64,000 bases of DNA from Planococcus sp. MSAK28401 (GCF_018283455.1 NZ_JAAMTH010000001.1:557501-621500), one strand, 5' to 3'. Positions 1-12,598 are shown, counted from the stretch's first letter. Notes: generated by a model not told the origin, from the letters alone. A program made the numbers and translations.

Positions 1-3550
<3,550 letters not shown>

Positions 3551-3616
3551 CAAACTGAAACGTGAGTTTCCCCCAATGTCGATTTATCCAGTTTTGAGCG
3601 AACAAGCTCAACAGAG

Positions 3617-3732
<116 letters not shown>

Positions 3733-3741
3733 TATAATTTT

Positions 3742-3814
3742 GGTCCCGTGGTGTAGCGGTTAACATGCCTGCCTGTCACGCAGGAGATCGCCGGTTCGAT
3801 CCCGGTCGGGACCG
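3742..3814 (+). tRNA. tRNA-Asp (GTC)
   Basis: A 73-base tRNA with acceptor arms GGTCCCG and CGGGACC plus discriminator G. The anticodon stem-loop is CCTGC-CTGTCAC-GCAGG, giving anticodon GTC for aspartate. The T-arm contains GGTTCGATCCC. The 3' CCA is not encoded. It lies nine bases after the 5S gene and is probably co-transcribed with the rRNA operon. Confidence 0.97.
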
Positions 3815-3828
3815 TCATTCCAAAAAGT

Positions 3829-3857
3829 GAGCACAGCGAACCCGCTGTGCTCTTTTT
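3829..3857 (+). terminator. Terminator of the rrn-tRNA-Asp operon
   Basis: A perfect 10-bp stem, GAGCACAGCG / CGCTGTGCTC, with a four-base loop (AACC) is followed by TTTTT. It lies just after tRNA-Asp and before the tsaE promoter. Confidence 0.9.
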
Positions 3858-3880
3858 CTATGGAAACAATATATTTTGAT

Positions 3881-3909
3881 TTGCACGGCTATCTCCGCTA
3901 AACTATGAA
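3881..3909 (+). promoter_or_regulatory. Probable SigA promoter of the tsaE operon
   Basis: TTGCAC at 3881-3886 and TATGAA at 3904-3909 are 17 bases apart, a fair match to a SigA promoter. The tsaE ribosome site GAGGTG is at 3921-3926, so the leader would be very short. Confidence 0.5.
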
Positions 3910-3933
3910 AAGACTCAAACGAGGTGAAGAGAC

Positions 3934-4386
3934 ATGAGCTTTACGATTACAGTGCAATCGCCGGAACAGACAGAGAAACTTGCCATTCGATTGGCTTCGT
4001 TTTTACAACCTCAAGATCTTCTAACACTCGAAGGTGACTTAGGGGCAGGAAAGACGACTTTTACTAAAGGATTGGCAAAGGGGCTCGGCATCGAACGAAC
4101 AGTTAATAGCCCGACTTTCACTATCCTCAAACAATATGAAGGACGAGTAAATCTGAACCATTTCGATGTATATCGCTTGGAAAATAGTGATGAAGATATC
4201 GGTTTTGATGAATTATTTGCAGAAGAAGCTGTGTCGGTGATCGAATGGGCTCAGTTCATCAAGGATTATTTGCCGGAGGAACGCCTGGATATTGTGATTC
4301 GCCGCTTATCTGAAGAGGGACGTGAAGTGGAGTTTCACCCGCACGGTGTCCGTTATGAAAACTTATGCAGGGAGCTAACACAATGA
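3934..4386 (+). CDS. tsaE: tRNA t6A biosynthesis ATPase TsaE
   Basis: Small P-loop ATPase of the TsaB-TsaD-TsaE complex. It resets the complex during synthesis of N6-threonylcarbamoyladenosine at position 37 of ANN-decoding tRNAs. At 150 residues it has normal family length. The Walker A motif GDLGAGKT is at residues 34-41, and SPTF and the WAQF region downstream fit the family. The ATG at 3934 follows GAGGTG with proper spacing. It is the first gene of tsaE-tsaB-rimI-tsaD, and its TGA overlaps the tsaB ATG (ATGA), so the two are probably translationally coupled. Order matches ydiB-ydiE of Bacillus subtilis, also near an rRNA operon. Confidence 0.95.
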   Translation: MSFTITVQSPEQTEKLAIRLASFLQPQDLLTLEGDLGAGKTTFTKGLAKGLGIERTVNSPTFTILKQYEGRVNLNHFDVYRLENSDEDIGFDELFAEEAVSVIEWAQFIKDYLPEERLDIVIRRLSEEGREVEFHPHGVRYENLCRELTQ

Positions 4387-5075
4387 TCTTAGGAATCGAT
4401 ACCTCGAATTCACCGCTAGCTATCGCTTTGGTGAAAGATGACACAGTATTAATAGAAGAAACTCAAAATTTAAAGATCAATCATTCCTTAACTGCTATGC
4501 CTGCCGTAGAGGAATTGATGAAAAAAGCAAAAATTGCTCCGGGTGATTTAACGCAAATTGTTGTTGCGGAAGGGCCTGGATCTTATACAGGAGTTCGAAT
4601 TGGCCTGACAATCGCGAAAACTCTCGCATGGTCGTTGAAAATTCCGTTGACCACGGTATCGAGTTTAAAGGTTCTTGCAGCGAACGGACAGGGATTTAAC
4701 GGTCTAGTTTGCCCTGTCATGGATGCAAGGCGTGGTACCGCTTTTACTGCACTTTATGATGGGCTTGATCTGGCAACAGTCCTTTCAGATCGGCATAGCG
4801 ACTTTAGGGAGTTCCTTGAACAAGTGCATATACAGGGACGTCCGGTTTTGTTTACGGGAGTTGACCTTGAGATTCACCGGGCAGTGATTGAGGAAATGCT
4901 GGGGGACTTAGCCTATTTTGCTCCGTTCCAAAATAGGCTGCCAAGAGCGTCGAATTTAATTGCCTTGGCAGCGGATGAAGAAATGAAAGAAGTGCATCAT
5001 ACGGTACCTGAATATCGCCGGATTACAGAAGCGGAAGCGAATCTGGCAAAACTTGAAGAAGGAAAAGGCCAATGA
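4383..5075 (+). CDS. tsaB: tRNA t6A biosynthesis protein TsaB
   Basis: TsaB is the non-catalytic paralogue of TsaD that scaffolds the t6A-forming complex. The protein has an ASKHA-type fold: MILGIDTS at the start forms the first phosphate loop, and AEGPGSYTGVRIG near residues 64-76 is the family hallmark. I place the start at ATG 4383, giving 230 residues, rather than six codons upstream. GGAG at 4371-4374 is correctly spaced to this ATG and the chain then begins with the conserved MILGIDTS. The ATG overlaps the tsaE stop, and its own stop overlaps the rimI start. Confidence 0.95.
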   Translation: MILGIDTSNSPLAIALVKDDTVLIEETQNLKINHSLTAMPAVEELMKKAKIAPGDLTQIVVAEGPGSYTGVRIGLTIAKTLAWSLKIPLTTVSSLKVLAANGQGFNGLVCPVMDARRGTAFTALYDGLDLATVLSDRHSDFREFLEQVHIQGRPVLFTGVDLEIHRAVIEEMLGDLAYFAPFQNRLPRASNLIALAADEEMKEVHHTVPEYRRITEAEANLAKLEEGKGQ

Positions 5076-5527
5076 GCGAATCAGTGAAATTTCGGAAGAT
5101 GACTATTCATGATGTAAATGAAGTGTACGAAATTGAAAAGCAATCGTTTACGCTAGCCTGGACTAAAGAGGCGTTTGAGCAAGAGATGCTGAAAAACGAA
5201 TTTGCTTATTATGTGTTGGCTGAAACGCAAGAAGGAGTCGTCGGTTACTGTGGCATGTGGCTTGTCATGGACGAAGCACATATTACGAATATTGCCATCT
5301 CACCCAAAGAACGGGGCAAGAAGTTTGGGGAAGCATTAATGAAAGAGGCAATAGAAACTGCTAAAGCGCAAGGTGCGAAATTGATGACATTGGAAGCACG
5401 TGTTAGCAATATAGCTGCGCTTAATTTATATAAGAAACTAGGATTCAAAAATGGTGGCATCCGAAAAGGTTACTATACGGATAATCAGGAAGATGCCATA
5501 GTTATGTGGGTGAATTTCGATGAATAA
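5072..5527 (+). CDS. rimI: Ribosomal protein alanine N-acetyltransferase RimI
   Basis: A GNAT-fold acetyltransferase of 151 residues. RimI acetylates the N-terminus of ribosomal protein S18 in E. coli; the target here is assumed, not shown. The acetyl-CoA-binding loop region reads [15 protein letters not shown], and the C-terminal signature is [21 protein letters not shown]. The gene sits inside the t6A operon, overlapping tsaB by ATGA and tsaD by eight bases, as in other Bacillota. Co-expression with TsaB/TsaD is therefore likely. Confidence 0.92.
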   Translation: MSESVKFRKMTIHDVNEVYEIEKQSFTLAWTKEAFEQEMLKNEFAYYVLAETQEGVVGYCGMWLVMDEAHITNIAISPKERGKKFGEALMKEAIETAKAQGAKLMTLEARVSNIAALNLYKKLGFKNGGIRKGYYTDNQEDAIVMWVNFDE

Positions 5528-6539
5528 AGATATTTTTGTATTGGGAATAGAAACGAGTTGCGACGAAACAGCGGCTTCAGTTGTGAAAAACGGGACAGAA
5601 ATTATCTCCAATGTGGTGGCATCGCAAATTGAGAGCCATAAGCGCTTCGGGGGTGTGGTACCGGAAATTGCCTCGAGGCATCATGTCGAGCAAATCACGA
5701 TTGTAATTGAAGAAGCTCTGCAGCAGGCGAATTTGATGCCAATTGAATTATCCGCGGTAGCTGTAACAGAAGGGCCTGGTCTAGTAGGGGCATTGCTGGT
5801 TGGTGTCAATGCAGCAAAAGCGTTTGCCTTTGCGCATAGCTTGCCGCTAGTGGGTGTTCATCATATCGCAGGCCATATATATGCGAACCGATTAGAGCAG
5901 GAAATGGAGTTCCCGCTTTTGTCGTTGGTCATTTCCGGAGGGCATACTGAGTTGATCCTCATGAAAGAGCACGGTGATTTTACAGTCATCGGCGAAACTA
6001 GGGATGATGCTGCAGGGGAAGCCTACGACAAAGTGGCGCGGACATTGAACTTGCCATATCCTGGCGGGCCGCATATTGACCGATTGGCGCATCAAAGTGT
6101 GGAAGCGGTCGATTTTCCGCGGGTTTGGCTGGAAGAAGGATCTTATGATTTCAGCTTCAGCGGATTGAAATCGTCTGTGCTGAATTATATGCATAATATG
6201 AAACAACGCGGGGAAACGCCCGTGCCGGAAGCTGTTGCCGCAGGATTCCAAAACAGCGTCGTGGAAGTCGTAACGGCAAAGACTTTGCGCGCAGCCAGGG
6301 AATTCGGTGTACGACAAGTAATTGCAGCGGGCGGTGTAGCAGCCAATAAAGGCTTACGCCAATCGTTGACTGAGACTTTTGAAAAAGAGGGCATTCCCTT
6401 CTTTATTCCACCGCTGCCGCTTTGTACAGATAATGCAGCGATGATCGCCGCAGCTGGAACAGTTATGTACGAAAAAGGATTAACAGGAGATATGGCCATG
6501 AATGGGCGCCCGGGCATGCCTTTAAGTTCATGGATTTAA
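5520..6539 (+). CDS. tsaD: tRNA N6-adenosine threonylcarbamoyltransferase TsaD
   Basis: Catalytic subunit of t6A synthesis; it transfers the threonylcarbamoyl group to A37 of tRNA. It has 339 residues, the normal length. GIETSCDET at residues 9-17 is the ATP-binding start. The metal site HxxxH is His115 and His119 in VHHIAGH, and a later GGGVAAN-type loop is present. It was formerly called Gcp/YgjD. The start overlaps rimI by eight bases. A strong terminator follows directly, so tsaD is the last gene of the operon. Confidence 0.96.
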   Translation: MNKDIFVLGIETSCDETAASVVKNGTEIISNVVASQIESHKRFGGVVPEIASRHHVEQITIVIEEALQQANLMPIELSAVAVTEGPGLVGALLVGVNAAKAFAFAHSLPLVGVHHIAGHIYANRLEQEMEFPLLSLVISGGHTELILMKEHGDFTVIGETRDDAAGEAYDKVARTLNLPYPGGPHIDRLAHQSVEAVDFPRVWLEEGSYDFSFSGLKSSVLNYMHNMKQRGETPVPEAVAAGFQNSVVEVVTAKTLRAAREFGVRQVIAAGGVAANKGLRQSLTETFEKEGIPFFIPPLPLCTDNAAMIAAAGTVMYEKGLTGDMAMNGRPGMPLSSWI

Positions 6540-6544
6540 CTGAA

Positions 6545-6590
6545 AGCATTGCCGCAATTTATTGAGAATTGCGGTAATGCTTCTTTTTTT
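6545..6590 (+). terminator. Terminator of the tsaE-tsaD operon
   Basis: AGCATTGCCGCAATT pairs with AATTGCGGTAATGCT (one G-T pair) around a short loop, followed by TCTTTTTTT. It starts six bases after the tsaD stop. Confidence 0.9.
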
Positions 6591-6878
6591 ATGAATAATA
6601 TCCAAATATTATAAGGACATAGAAACGTGTTTTCTGTCAATAGAGAACATTTGTACTTATGCACAATTTGTGAATAAGCTGTTAACAACCGATCGATAAA
6701 TAGTGGATTACCTACATATTGTGGAGATTAAGGTGGAAAACTATGTGGATAAAAGAAAATAGTCCTGTGGATAATGTTCGTAACTCTGTTGATAGTTGAT
6801 TTTGCAACTCTTTTAATGTGTACAAATCTGTGGAAATATTTATTTTCTGAAATGGTATTGACCTATATGTAGGAAATG
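6591..6878. promoter_or_regulatory. Cluster of DnaA-box-like sites between converging genes
   Basis: This 290-bp AT-rich stretch has no gene and lies between the facing terminators of tsaD and the ABC-F gene, so it needs no promoter. TGTGGATAA, the reverse complement of the DnaA box TTATCCACA, occurs exactly at 6744-6752 and 6766-6774. Weaker versions in the same orientation are TGTGAATAA (6669-6677), AGTGGATTA (6702-6710), TGTTGATAG (6787-6795) and TGTGGAAAT (near 6830). From memory, B. subtilis has a DnaA-box cluster next to the same gene (gcp, now tsaD). I infer a DnaA-binding or titration site. Confidence 0.6.
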
Positions 6879-6903
6879 AAAAACCGCATACCCAGTATGC
6901 GGT
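6879..6903 (-). terminator. Terminator of the ABC-F gene
   Basis: Read on the minus strand, ACCGCATAC and GTATGCGGT form a perfect 9-bp stem with a three-base loop, followed by a run of five T. It touches the ABC-F stop codon. Confidence 0.85.
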
Positions 6904-8846
6904 CAGGAATTCATTTCTTCAAGTTGTTCTTGTAATTCGAGCCATTCTGCCATGGTTGCTTCATGTGATTGCTTGAGTTCTTCCAGGCGTGATTGCAAAG
7001 GCATAACGCGTTCATGGTCCTGGAAAATATCCGGCTCGCATAGTTGTTCTTCAATCGCGGCGATTTCTTCATCAAGTGCTTCCATCGCCTGCTCGATTTC
7101 AGTGTTTTTTCTTACTAATTGGCGTTCGAGTTTTTTGGCTTCCTTATCGATTTGCGAAGTAGAGGTGGATGTTTGCGTTTCTGGCTGTTTCGCTTTTGCT
7201 TCAAGGGCATCGAGTGCCGCGAGTTCTTCAGTTTCGAGTTTCTTCTCGACATAATAATCGTAATCGCCCAAATACTCGGTTGTGCCGTCGCGGGACAGTT
7301 CTACCACTTTTGTAGCGATCCGGTTCATGAAATAGCGGTCGTGGGAAACGAATAGTAATGTGCCTGGATAGTCGATCAAGGCATTCTCGAGTACTTCTTT
7401 GCTATCGAGGTCCAAATGGTTGGTCGGCTCATCAAGCAGCAAGACATTGGCTTTTTGCATCATGAGCTTAGCAAGTGCCACACGCGCTTTTTCGCCGCCC
7501 GATAAAGTCGAGACCGGCTTCAAGACATCGTCTCCAGTGAATAAGAAGCGTCCGAGGATGCCCCGGATGTCTTTTTCATTTACATGCGGGTAGTCGTCCC
7601 ATAATTCGTTGAGCACGAGCTTATTGCCTTTTAAGTTCGCTTGTTCCTGATCGTAATAGCCGAACTGGATGCCAGTGCCGTAATGGATGTCACCTGCGAG
7701 TGCCGGCAATTCTTTCATGATGGTCTTGAGCAGCGTCGATTTGCCGACACCGTTCGGCCCGACAAGCGCGAGGCTGTCGGTGCGGTAAAGTTTTAGCAAG
7801 ATGTTGTTCGAGACCGGCTGGGCGCCATAGCCGACGGACAGCGACTGGACGTTCAAGACGTCATTGCCGCTTTGCTTTTGGATGTCGAAGCCGAAGCGCG
7901 CTGATTTTTCGTCGCCTTCCGGAGCTTCCATCCAGTCGGTTTTCTCGAGCACACGGCGCCTGCTTTGCGCCATTTTTGTTGTAGAAGCCCGAACCAGGTT
8001 ACGGGCGACGTAATCTTCAAGTTTGGCTTTCTCGCTTTGCTCTTTCTCGTAATGTTTGCGGTCGAGTTCGTATTGTTTCGCTTTTTCGCTTAAATAACGG
8101 CTGTAGTTGCCGGTGTATTTACGGACCTTCTTGCGTGACACTTCGTAAACCAGCGTGACGACTTGGTCGAGGAAATAGCGGTCATGCGACACGATGAGCA
8201 ATGCGCCCGGATAATTCTTCAAATAGTTTTCGAGCCAGCTCAGCGTTTCGATGTCCAAATGGTTGGTCGGCTCATCGAGAATCAAGAGCTGCGGCTTTGC
8301 GAGCAGGAGCTTCGCCAGCATGAGGCGGGTTTTCTGGCCGCCTGACAGGGAAGTGATTTTCTTTTCGTAGTCTTCCGGATAGAACTTCATGCCGTGCAGG
8401 ACCGCGCGCGTATCGGCCTCGAACTGATAACCGCCGGCATCTTTAAAATGAGTCTGGAGGAGGTCATATTCTTGCATGACCTTGGCATTGCGTTCGGCAT
8501 CATTGTACACATCCGGATCAGCCATGGCAGCTTCGAGCTGGCGCAGCTTTGCTTCCTGATCCCGGAAATGGGCGAAGATTTTCATCATTTCCTGCCATAC
8601 GGTGGCGTCTGAATTCAAGTCGGTTTGTTGTTCCAAATAGCCGATCGTTAAATCTTTCGGCATGATCAAATCGCCGCTGTCGTAAGACATTTCACCGGCG
8701 ATGATTTTCAATAATGTGGATTTTCCGGCACCATTGCGGCCGACAAGTGCGACCCGGTCACGGTGCTGGACTTCGAGTTTGGCGCCTGAGATGATTTCCT
8801 CGGCACCGAATGATTTATGGATTTGATTGACTTGCAATACGATCAT
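6903..8846 (-). CDS. ABC-F family ATP-binding protein (YdiF-like)
   Basis: A cytoplasmic ABC-F ATPase of 647 residues with two ABC domains and no membrane segments; members act on the ribosome during translation. Domain 1 has Walker A GRNGAGKST (residues 36-44), signature LSGGQ and Walker B LLILDEPTNHLD. Domain 2 has GPNGVGKST, LSGGE and LLLDEPTNHLD. Between them is the basic P-site tRNA-interaction linker region (ARNLVRASTTKMAQSRRR). The C-terminus is a long Glu/Lys-rich coiled coil. The position next to tsaD matches ydiF of B. subtilis. An AGGTGA ribosome site precedes the ATG. Whether it is housekeeping or resistance-related cannot be read from sequence; synteny favours housekeeping. Confidence 0.93.
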   Translation of the reverse strand: MIVLQVNQIHKSFGAEEIISGAKLEVQHRDRVALVGRNGAGKSTLLKIIAGEMSYDSGDLIMPKDLTIGYLEQQTDLNSDATVWQEMMKIFAHFRDQEAKLRQLEAAMADPDVYNDAERNAKVMQEYDLLQTHFKDAGGYQFEADTRAVLHGMKFYPEDYEKKITSLSGGQKTRLMLAKLLLAKPQLLILDEPTNHLDIETLSWLENYLKNYPGALLIVSHDRYFLDQVVTLVYEVSRKKVRKYTGNYSRYLSEKAKQYELDRKHYEKEQSEKAKLEDYVARNLVRASTTKMAQSRRRVLEKTDWMEAPEGDEKSARFGFDIQKQSGNDVLNVQSLSVGYGAQPVSNNILLKLYRTDSLALVGPNGVGKSTLLKTIMKELPALAGDIHYGTGIQFGYYDQEQANLKGNKLVLNELWDDYPHVNEKDIRGILGRFLFTGDDVLKPVSTLSGGEKARVALAKLMMQKANVLLLDEPTNHLDLDSKEVLENALIDYPGTLLFVSHDRYFMNRIATKVVELSRDGTTEYLGDYDYYVEKKLETEELAALDALEAKAKQPETQTSTSTSQIDKEAKKLERQLVRKNTEIEQAMEALDEEIAAIEEQLCEPDIFQDHERVMPLQSRLEELKQSHEATMAEWLELQEQLEEMNS

Positions 8847-8910
8847 TTAGGGTCACCTCTATTCTTCTTAAGTGTAGCTGATGGGCGTGCGCTTCGCAAT
8901 TACGCAAGCC

Positions 8911-8939
8911 TTTACATATCAAGGCCTGTCATGTAAGAT
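8911..8939 (+). promoter_or_regulatory. Probable promoter of rex
   Basis: TTTACA (8911-8916) and TAAGAT (8934-8939) are separated by 17 bases, close to SigA consensus and about 40 bases before the rex start. I did not find a clear Rex palindrome here. Confidence 0.5.
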
Positions 8940-8977
8940 TGATACGATTTGACAACAGTTCAGAAGGAAGCGATCCC

Positions 8978-9610
8978 ATGCTTGACGAATCCCATAAAAT
9001 CCCGCAAGCGACAACGAAGCGGCTGCCCTTGTATTACCGGTTTCTCCAGAATTTTGCCAATGCTGGACAGAAACGCATCTCCTCACAGGAGTTGAGCGAA
9101 GCGATGAAAATCGATTCGGCGACCATCCGCCGCGATTTCTCCCATCTTGGCGCACTTGGCAAAAAAGGCTACGGCTATGATGTGCAGGAGCTCTTGGCGT
9201 TTTTCCGTAAGACGCTTGACCAGGACGAAGCGACGAATGTTGCGTTGATCGGTGTCGGAAGCCTCGGCAGCGCGTTTTTAAAATACAATTTCCACCGCAA
9301 TCACAACACGAAAATCATCCTGGCCTTTGATACGAACAGCCCCCATGAAGGCAAGAAAATCAGCGGCATCGATACCTACCACCCCGATTTGATTGAAGAG
9401 AAGATTAAGCAGTACGGTGTGGAAGTGGTCATTTTGACGGTGCCGTCGCGGTCGGCTCAAGATGTCACCGACCGGCTCGCCCAGACAGACATTAAAGGCA
9501 TCCTCAATTTCACGCCGGTGCGCATTTCCGTACCGGAACATATCCGCGTCCAGACGATCGATTTATCGGTGGAGCTGCAAACTTTGATCTACCAGATCAA
9601 GCATGATTAA
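8978..9610 (+). CDS. rex: Redox-sensing transcriptional repressor Rex
   Basis: Rex represses fermentation and respiratory genes and leaves DNA when NADH binds. The 210-residue protein has an N-terminal winged helix (about residues 14-75, with the recognition region [13 protein letters not shown]) and a C-terminal Rossmann domain with GVGSLG at 92-97. I choose ATG 8978 rather than an in-frame ATG 13 codons upstream, because AGAAGGAA at 8962-8969 is spaced for it and Rex proteins begin this way. The B. subtilis order ydiF-moaC-rex is kept except that moaC is absent. Confidence 0.94.
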   Translation: MLDESHKIPQATTKRLPLYYRFLQNFANAGQKRISSQELSEAMKIDSATIRRDFSHLGALGKKGYGYDVQELLAFFRKTLDQDEATNVALIGVGSLGSAFLKYNFHRNHNTKIILAFDTNSPHEGKKISGIDTYHPDLIEEKIKQYGVEVVILTVPSRSAQDVTDRLAQTDIKGILNFTPVRISVPEHIRVQTIDLSVELQTLIYQIKHD

Positions 9611-9700
9611 CATAAAACCTTCACATTTGAACGGCCATTGGAAATAGCCAAAAGGCCTTGTTTCATGTACACTAGAAGCATACTACAGGAGGTGTCTGAT

Positions 9701-9913
9701 ATGGCTCCAGGTCCATTAAGTTTAATCATCATCGGGATTGTCGCCTTGCTGATTTTCGGCCCGAAAAAATTGCCGGAACTAGGGAAAGCATTCGGTTCTT
9801 CCTTGCGCGAATTCAAAAACGCCACAAAAGGATTGGCCGACGACGATGAAGATGACAAGAAAGTCGAAACAGCAAAGAAAAACGATTTAGATAAGAAAGA
9901 CGAGCACAAGTAA
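9701..9913 (+). CDS. tatA: Sec-independent protein translocase TatA
   Basis: Pore-forming subunit of the twin-arginine translocase for folded proteins. It has 70 residues: one N-terminal membrane helix ([14 protein letters not shown]), the FGPKKLPEL hinge starting at residue 19, an amphipathic helix, and a very charged Asp/Lys tail. ATG 9701 follows AGGAGGTG at 9687-9694; an upstream in-frame ATG would add a non-TatA leader and is rejected. tatC follows 20 bases later, so this is a minimal TatA-TatC system like TatAy-TatCy. Confidence 0.95.
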   Translation: MAPGPLSLIIIGIVALLIFGPKKLPELGKAFGSSLREFKNATKGLADDDEDDKKVETAKKNDLDKKDEHK

Positions 9914-9933
9914 CACGATAGGATGTTTGTCCG

Positions 9934-10707
9934 ATGAACCAACAAAATGAAATGACGGTAGTTGAACATATAGGTGAACTTAGAAAACGGCTGACCTTGA
10001 TAGTCGTTTTCTTTCTGTTCGCGCTCATTGCCGGATTCTTTCTCGCTGAGCCTTTAATCCGCTATTTGCAGTTCAGCGAAGAGGCGCGGAATCTGACGCT
10101 GAATGCGTTCAAGATTACCGATCCGATTAAGATATATATGCAGGTCATGATGATTTTGGCATTGATCATCACGTCGCCTTTGATCATGTACCAATTTTGG
10201 GCATTCATCAGCCCTGGACTCTCTGACAGGGAGCGAAAAGTGACGCTTGGGTATATTCCGTTTTCCTTGTCCTTGTTTATCGGCGGGATTGCGTTTTCCT
10301 ATTTGGTGTTGTTTCCATATGTTATTGGATTCATGCTCAATATATCGGAGAATCTGGATATCCAGGAGACGATTGGGATCAATGAGTATTTCCAATTTTT
10401 GTTCCAAATCACCTTGCCGTTCGGCTTTATCTTCCAGCTGCCGGTGTTGATGCTATTTTTGACGCGTCTCGGGATTTTGACGCCGATGATGATGACGAAG
10501 TACCGGAAGTATGCGTATTTGGCGCTGGTGACGATCGCCGCTTTCATTACGCCGCCGGATATTATTTCCCATATGATCGTGACATTGCCTCTGATTTTAC
10601 TCTATGAATTCAGTGTAATCATTGCGCGCATTGGCTATCGTAAGTTCCTGCGGGCAGAACAGCAGCAGGCAATTGAAGAACAGACAGAAGACCTTCCGCC
10701 GAAATGA
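9934..10707 (+). CDS. tatC: Sec-independent protein translocase TatC
   Basis: Polytopic receptor for twin-arginine signal peptides. The 257 residues give about six membrane helices. The conserved N-terminal VEHIGELRKRL motif that contacts the signal peptide is at residues 10-20, with PFGFIFQLPV and FITPPD segments later. The ribosome site is weak (TAGGATG). The end overlaps a terminator, so tatA-tatC form their own unit. Confidence 0.95.
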   Translation: MNQQNEMTVVEHIGELRKRLTLIVVFFLFALIAGFFLAEPLIRYLQFSEEARNLTLNAFKITDPIKIYMQVMMILALIITSPLIMYQFWAFISPGLSDRERKVTLGYIPFSLSLFIGGIAFSYLVLFPYVIGFMLNISENLDIQETIGINEYFQFLFQITLPFGFIFQLPVLMLFLTRLGILTPMMMTKYRKYAYLALVTIAAFITPPDIISHMIVTLPLILLYEFSVIIARIGYRKFLRAEQQQAIEEQTEDLPPK

Positions 10708-10724
10708 TGGCGGAAGGTTTTTTG
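10691..10724 (+). terminator. Terminator of tatA-tatC
   Basis: ACCTTCCGCC and GGCGGAAGGT form a perfect 10-bp stem followed by six T. The stem overlaps the last codons of tatC. Confidence 0.88.
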
Positions 10725-10750
10725 TTTGGAATGAACTGTACGTAAATCGA

Positions 10751-10796
10751 AATTCCCCTCAGTGTCAGCTCTTAGCGCTGACACGGAGGGGAATTC
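10751..10796. repeat. Long inverted repeat between converging genes
   Basis: AATTCCCCTC at 10751-10760 pairs with GAGGGGAATT, and inside it GTGTCAGC pairs with GCTGACAC, leaving a small loop. About 18 of the roughly 20 possible pairs form. There is no T-run on the plus side. On the minus side, the stem is followed by a broken T-rich stretch (AATTTCGATTT), so it may end transcription of the AraC-type gene. Confidence 0.55.
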
Positions 10797-10827
10797 ATGA
10801 GAATTTGATTAAGGTTCTATACACAAA

Positions 10828-11706
10828 CTAGTCTTCGAAAGATAAGTTAACCGGTTCTTCCATTAACTCGTTTTCCAATTGCATATTGGTTGTTGGGGTG
10901 TTAGCATCCACTGTTTGGAAAGACAGCCCGTCTATCCAGACTCCACCTGTGCCGGTGAGCAACACGCCGAATGAAATGGCTGCACTGTGATCGGGGACGT
11001 CGAGGACAATGGAATAGCGGTTCCACGTGGTGGTGCCGGTGAGTGGGCGGTTGCTCATATTGTCGAATTGTAAAACGTCTTCTGATGAATTGTCGACACG
11101 CATCCATAGGCCCGCGAAATGTTGGACGTCTTTCGTTTGGATAAATCCGGACAGTTGAATGCGCTGTCCGCGGTAACGGTCGGCTTTAAACTGCTGCATC
11201 ATCGTGGCGAATTCTTCATCATCTGCGGAATCGGTTGATTTTAGGTATCCTGATGCTCGACCCTGATGGATTTCTTTTTGGTCAGTGCCAATTTCGTAAT
11301 GGTCAGGATGGCTGCCGCTGATGAACCAGCCTTTCAGTTGTTCAGTCATCTTCGTTTCCTCCTTGTGTAGGTGCATGGCATTCATGATTTTTCGGTAACG
11401 GCCAGGTGGAAGTTGGTAAACTTTCTTGAAGGCGCGTGTGAAAGCTTCTTGAGATTCAAATTGATAGAAAAAAGCAATATCGATAATACGTTCATCGGTA
11501 TACAAAAGCTGGCTAGCTGCATTGGCAAGACGTCTTTTTCGTATGTATTCAATAGCGGATATGCCGACAGTGTTTTGAAATATGCGGTGAAAATGAGATT
11601 GAGAAAATCCGGAAACCGCTGCGATCTCATTAGCTGAAATGGCCTCATGCAAATGCGACTCTATCCATTGGATGGACTGCTGGATGAAGTGTTCGTAATT
11701 CACCAT
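10828..11706 (-). CDS. AraC-family regulator with C-terminal beta domain
   Basis: A 292-residue transcription regulator with the domains in reverse of the usual order. Residues about 8-105 form the double AraC helix-turn-helix, including HEAISANEIAAVSGFSQSHFHRIF and the family end motif QLPPGRYR. The C-terminal half (about 120-290) looks like a beta-sandwich with repeated W and G strands, perhaps ligand-binding. A strong AAGGAGGTGAT site precedes the ATG. It sits between tatC and the CPBP gene, where the ydi cluster of B. subtilis has ydiK instead, so it is a local insertion. The target is unknown. Confidence 0.8.
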   Translation of the reverse strand: MVNYEHFIQQSIQWIESHLHEAISANEIAAVSGFSQSHFHRIFQNTVGISAIEYIRKRRLANAASQLLYTDERIIDIAFFYQFESQEAFTRAFKKVYQLPPGRYRKIMNAMHLHKEETKMTEQLKGWFISGSHPDHYEIGTDQKEIHQGRASGYLKSTDSADDEEFATMMQQFKADRYRGQRIQLSGFIQTKDVQHFAGLWMRVDNSSEDVLQFDNMSNRPLTGTTTWNRYSIVLDVPDHSAAISFGVLLTGTGGVWIDGLSFQTVDANTPTTNMQLENELMEEPVNLSFED

Positions 11707-11785
11707 GCATCACCTCCTTCTACGCTTTATCATAAAGCAAAGCAGAATTACATTTTTGATTTTTATTGCTTTCTTGTTGTGAAGG

Positions 11786-11825
11786 CATAAAAACCGCCGC
11801 TCCAACAAGGGAGTGGCGGTTTTTG
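11786..11825 (-). terminator. Terminator of the CPBP protease gene
   Basis: ACCGCCGCTCC and GGGAGTGGCGGT form a strong stem with AAAAA to its left and TTTTT to its right, so it can work in both directions. It lies just past the CPBP gene stop. Confidence 0.85.
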
Positions 11826-11827
11826 GG

Positions 11828-12598
11828 TTATTGCAGGTTTTCCATTTGTTTGATGAAAGTTTCGATCTTGTCCATATTGAGCTGGATGAGCATGACGTAG
11901 CCGTTCAGCAGGATGTGCGCGATGATCGGTGTGATGATGCGCTTGGTCCGCTGATAGAGGGCTGCCAGGATCAGTCCGGTCGTGAAGTAGAGCAGAAGAT
12001 GCGTGAACTCGAGATGGACGAGTGCGAAGACCAGCGCCGAGATGGCTGTGGCGATCCAGAAGTTCATCGTTTGGTTCAAGGAGCCGAAGACAACCCGGCG
12101 GAAGACGAGTTCTTCGAGTATCGGGCCGAACAGGACGACCGCGATGATCGCGTAAGGCACGACTTCAGCGATTCGGACGAGCGTCTGTGTATTGGCGGAT
12201 CCGGGGTCGATGCCGATTGCCATTTCAATCATGGCGGCGATCGATTGCCCGATGATCAATAGCAGAAAGCCGAGGACGCCCCAGCCGATAGCAGCGGGAA
12301 GGCTCGATTTTTTGCCTTTCCAAATATTGAAGAAGTTGCGGTCGCGCAAGATGAGAACCATCGTAACTAAAAAGCCAACGCCCATCGTCAGGAAGATCAG
12401 CCAGCCCGACGTCGAAGCGCGGGCGGTGGCGTCGTCAAGTCCTTGATCGCGGAAATAGCCAAGCGTCGGGCCGATAAAGAGGATCGGCATGAGCTGGACG
12501 GCTACGAAGACGAGCAGGACCAGGAGCGGCGTGCGCATGTTTTTGCGCTTATACCCTTTCGCTTTCTGCGAAGAGGCGGTTTTATCGGTTGAGGTCAT
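11828..12598 (-). CDS. CPBP family intramembrane metalloprotease (YdiL-like)
   Basis: A membrane protein of 256 residues with about seven hydrophobic segments, belonging to the CAAX-protease/bacteriocin-processing (Abi) family. Family motifs are visible: EELVFRR with the paired glutamates at 162-163, then HLEFTH, and HILLN near the C-terminus, which together form the metal and catalytic site. It lies next to groESL on the opposite strand, exactly as ydiL does in B. subtilis. The substrate is unknown. Confidence 0.88.
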   Translation of the reverse strand: MTSTDKTASSQKAKGYKRKNMRTPLLVLLVFVAVQLMPILFIGPTLGYFRDQGLDDATARASTSGWLIFLTMGVGFLVTMVLILRDRNFFNIWKGKKSSLPAAIGWGVLGFLLLIIGQSIAAMIEMAIGIDPGSANTQTLVRIAEVVPYAIIAVVLFGPILEELVFRRVVFGSLNQTMNFWIATAISALVFALVHLEFTHLLLYFTTGLILAALYQRTKRIITPIIAHILLNGYVMLIQLNMDKIETFIKQMENLQ

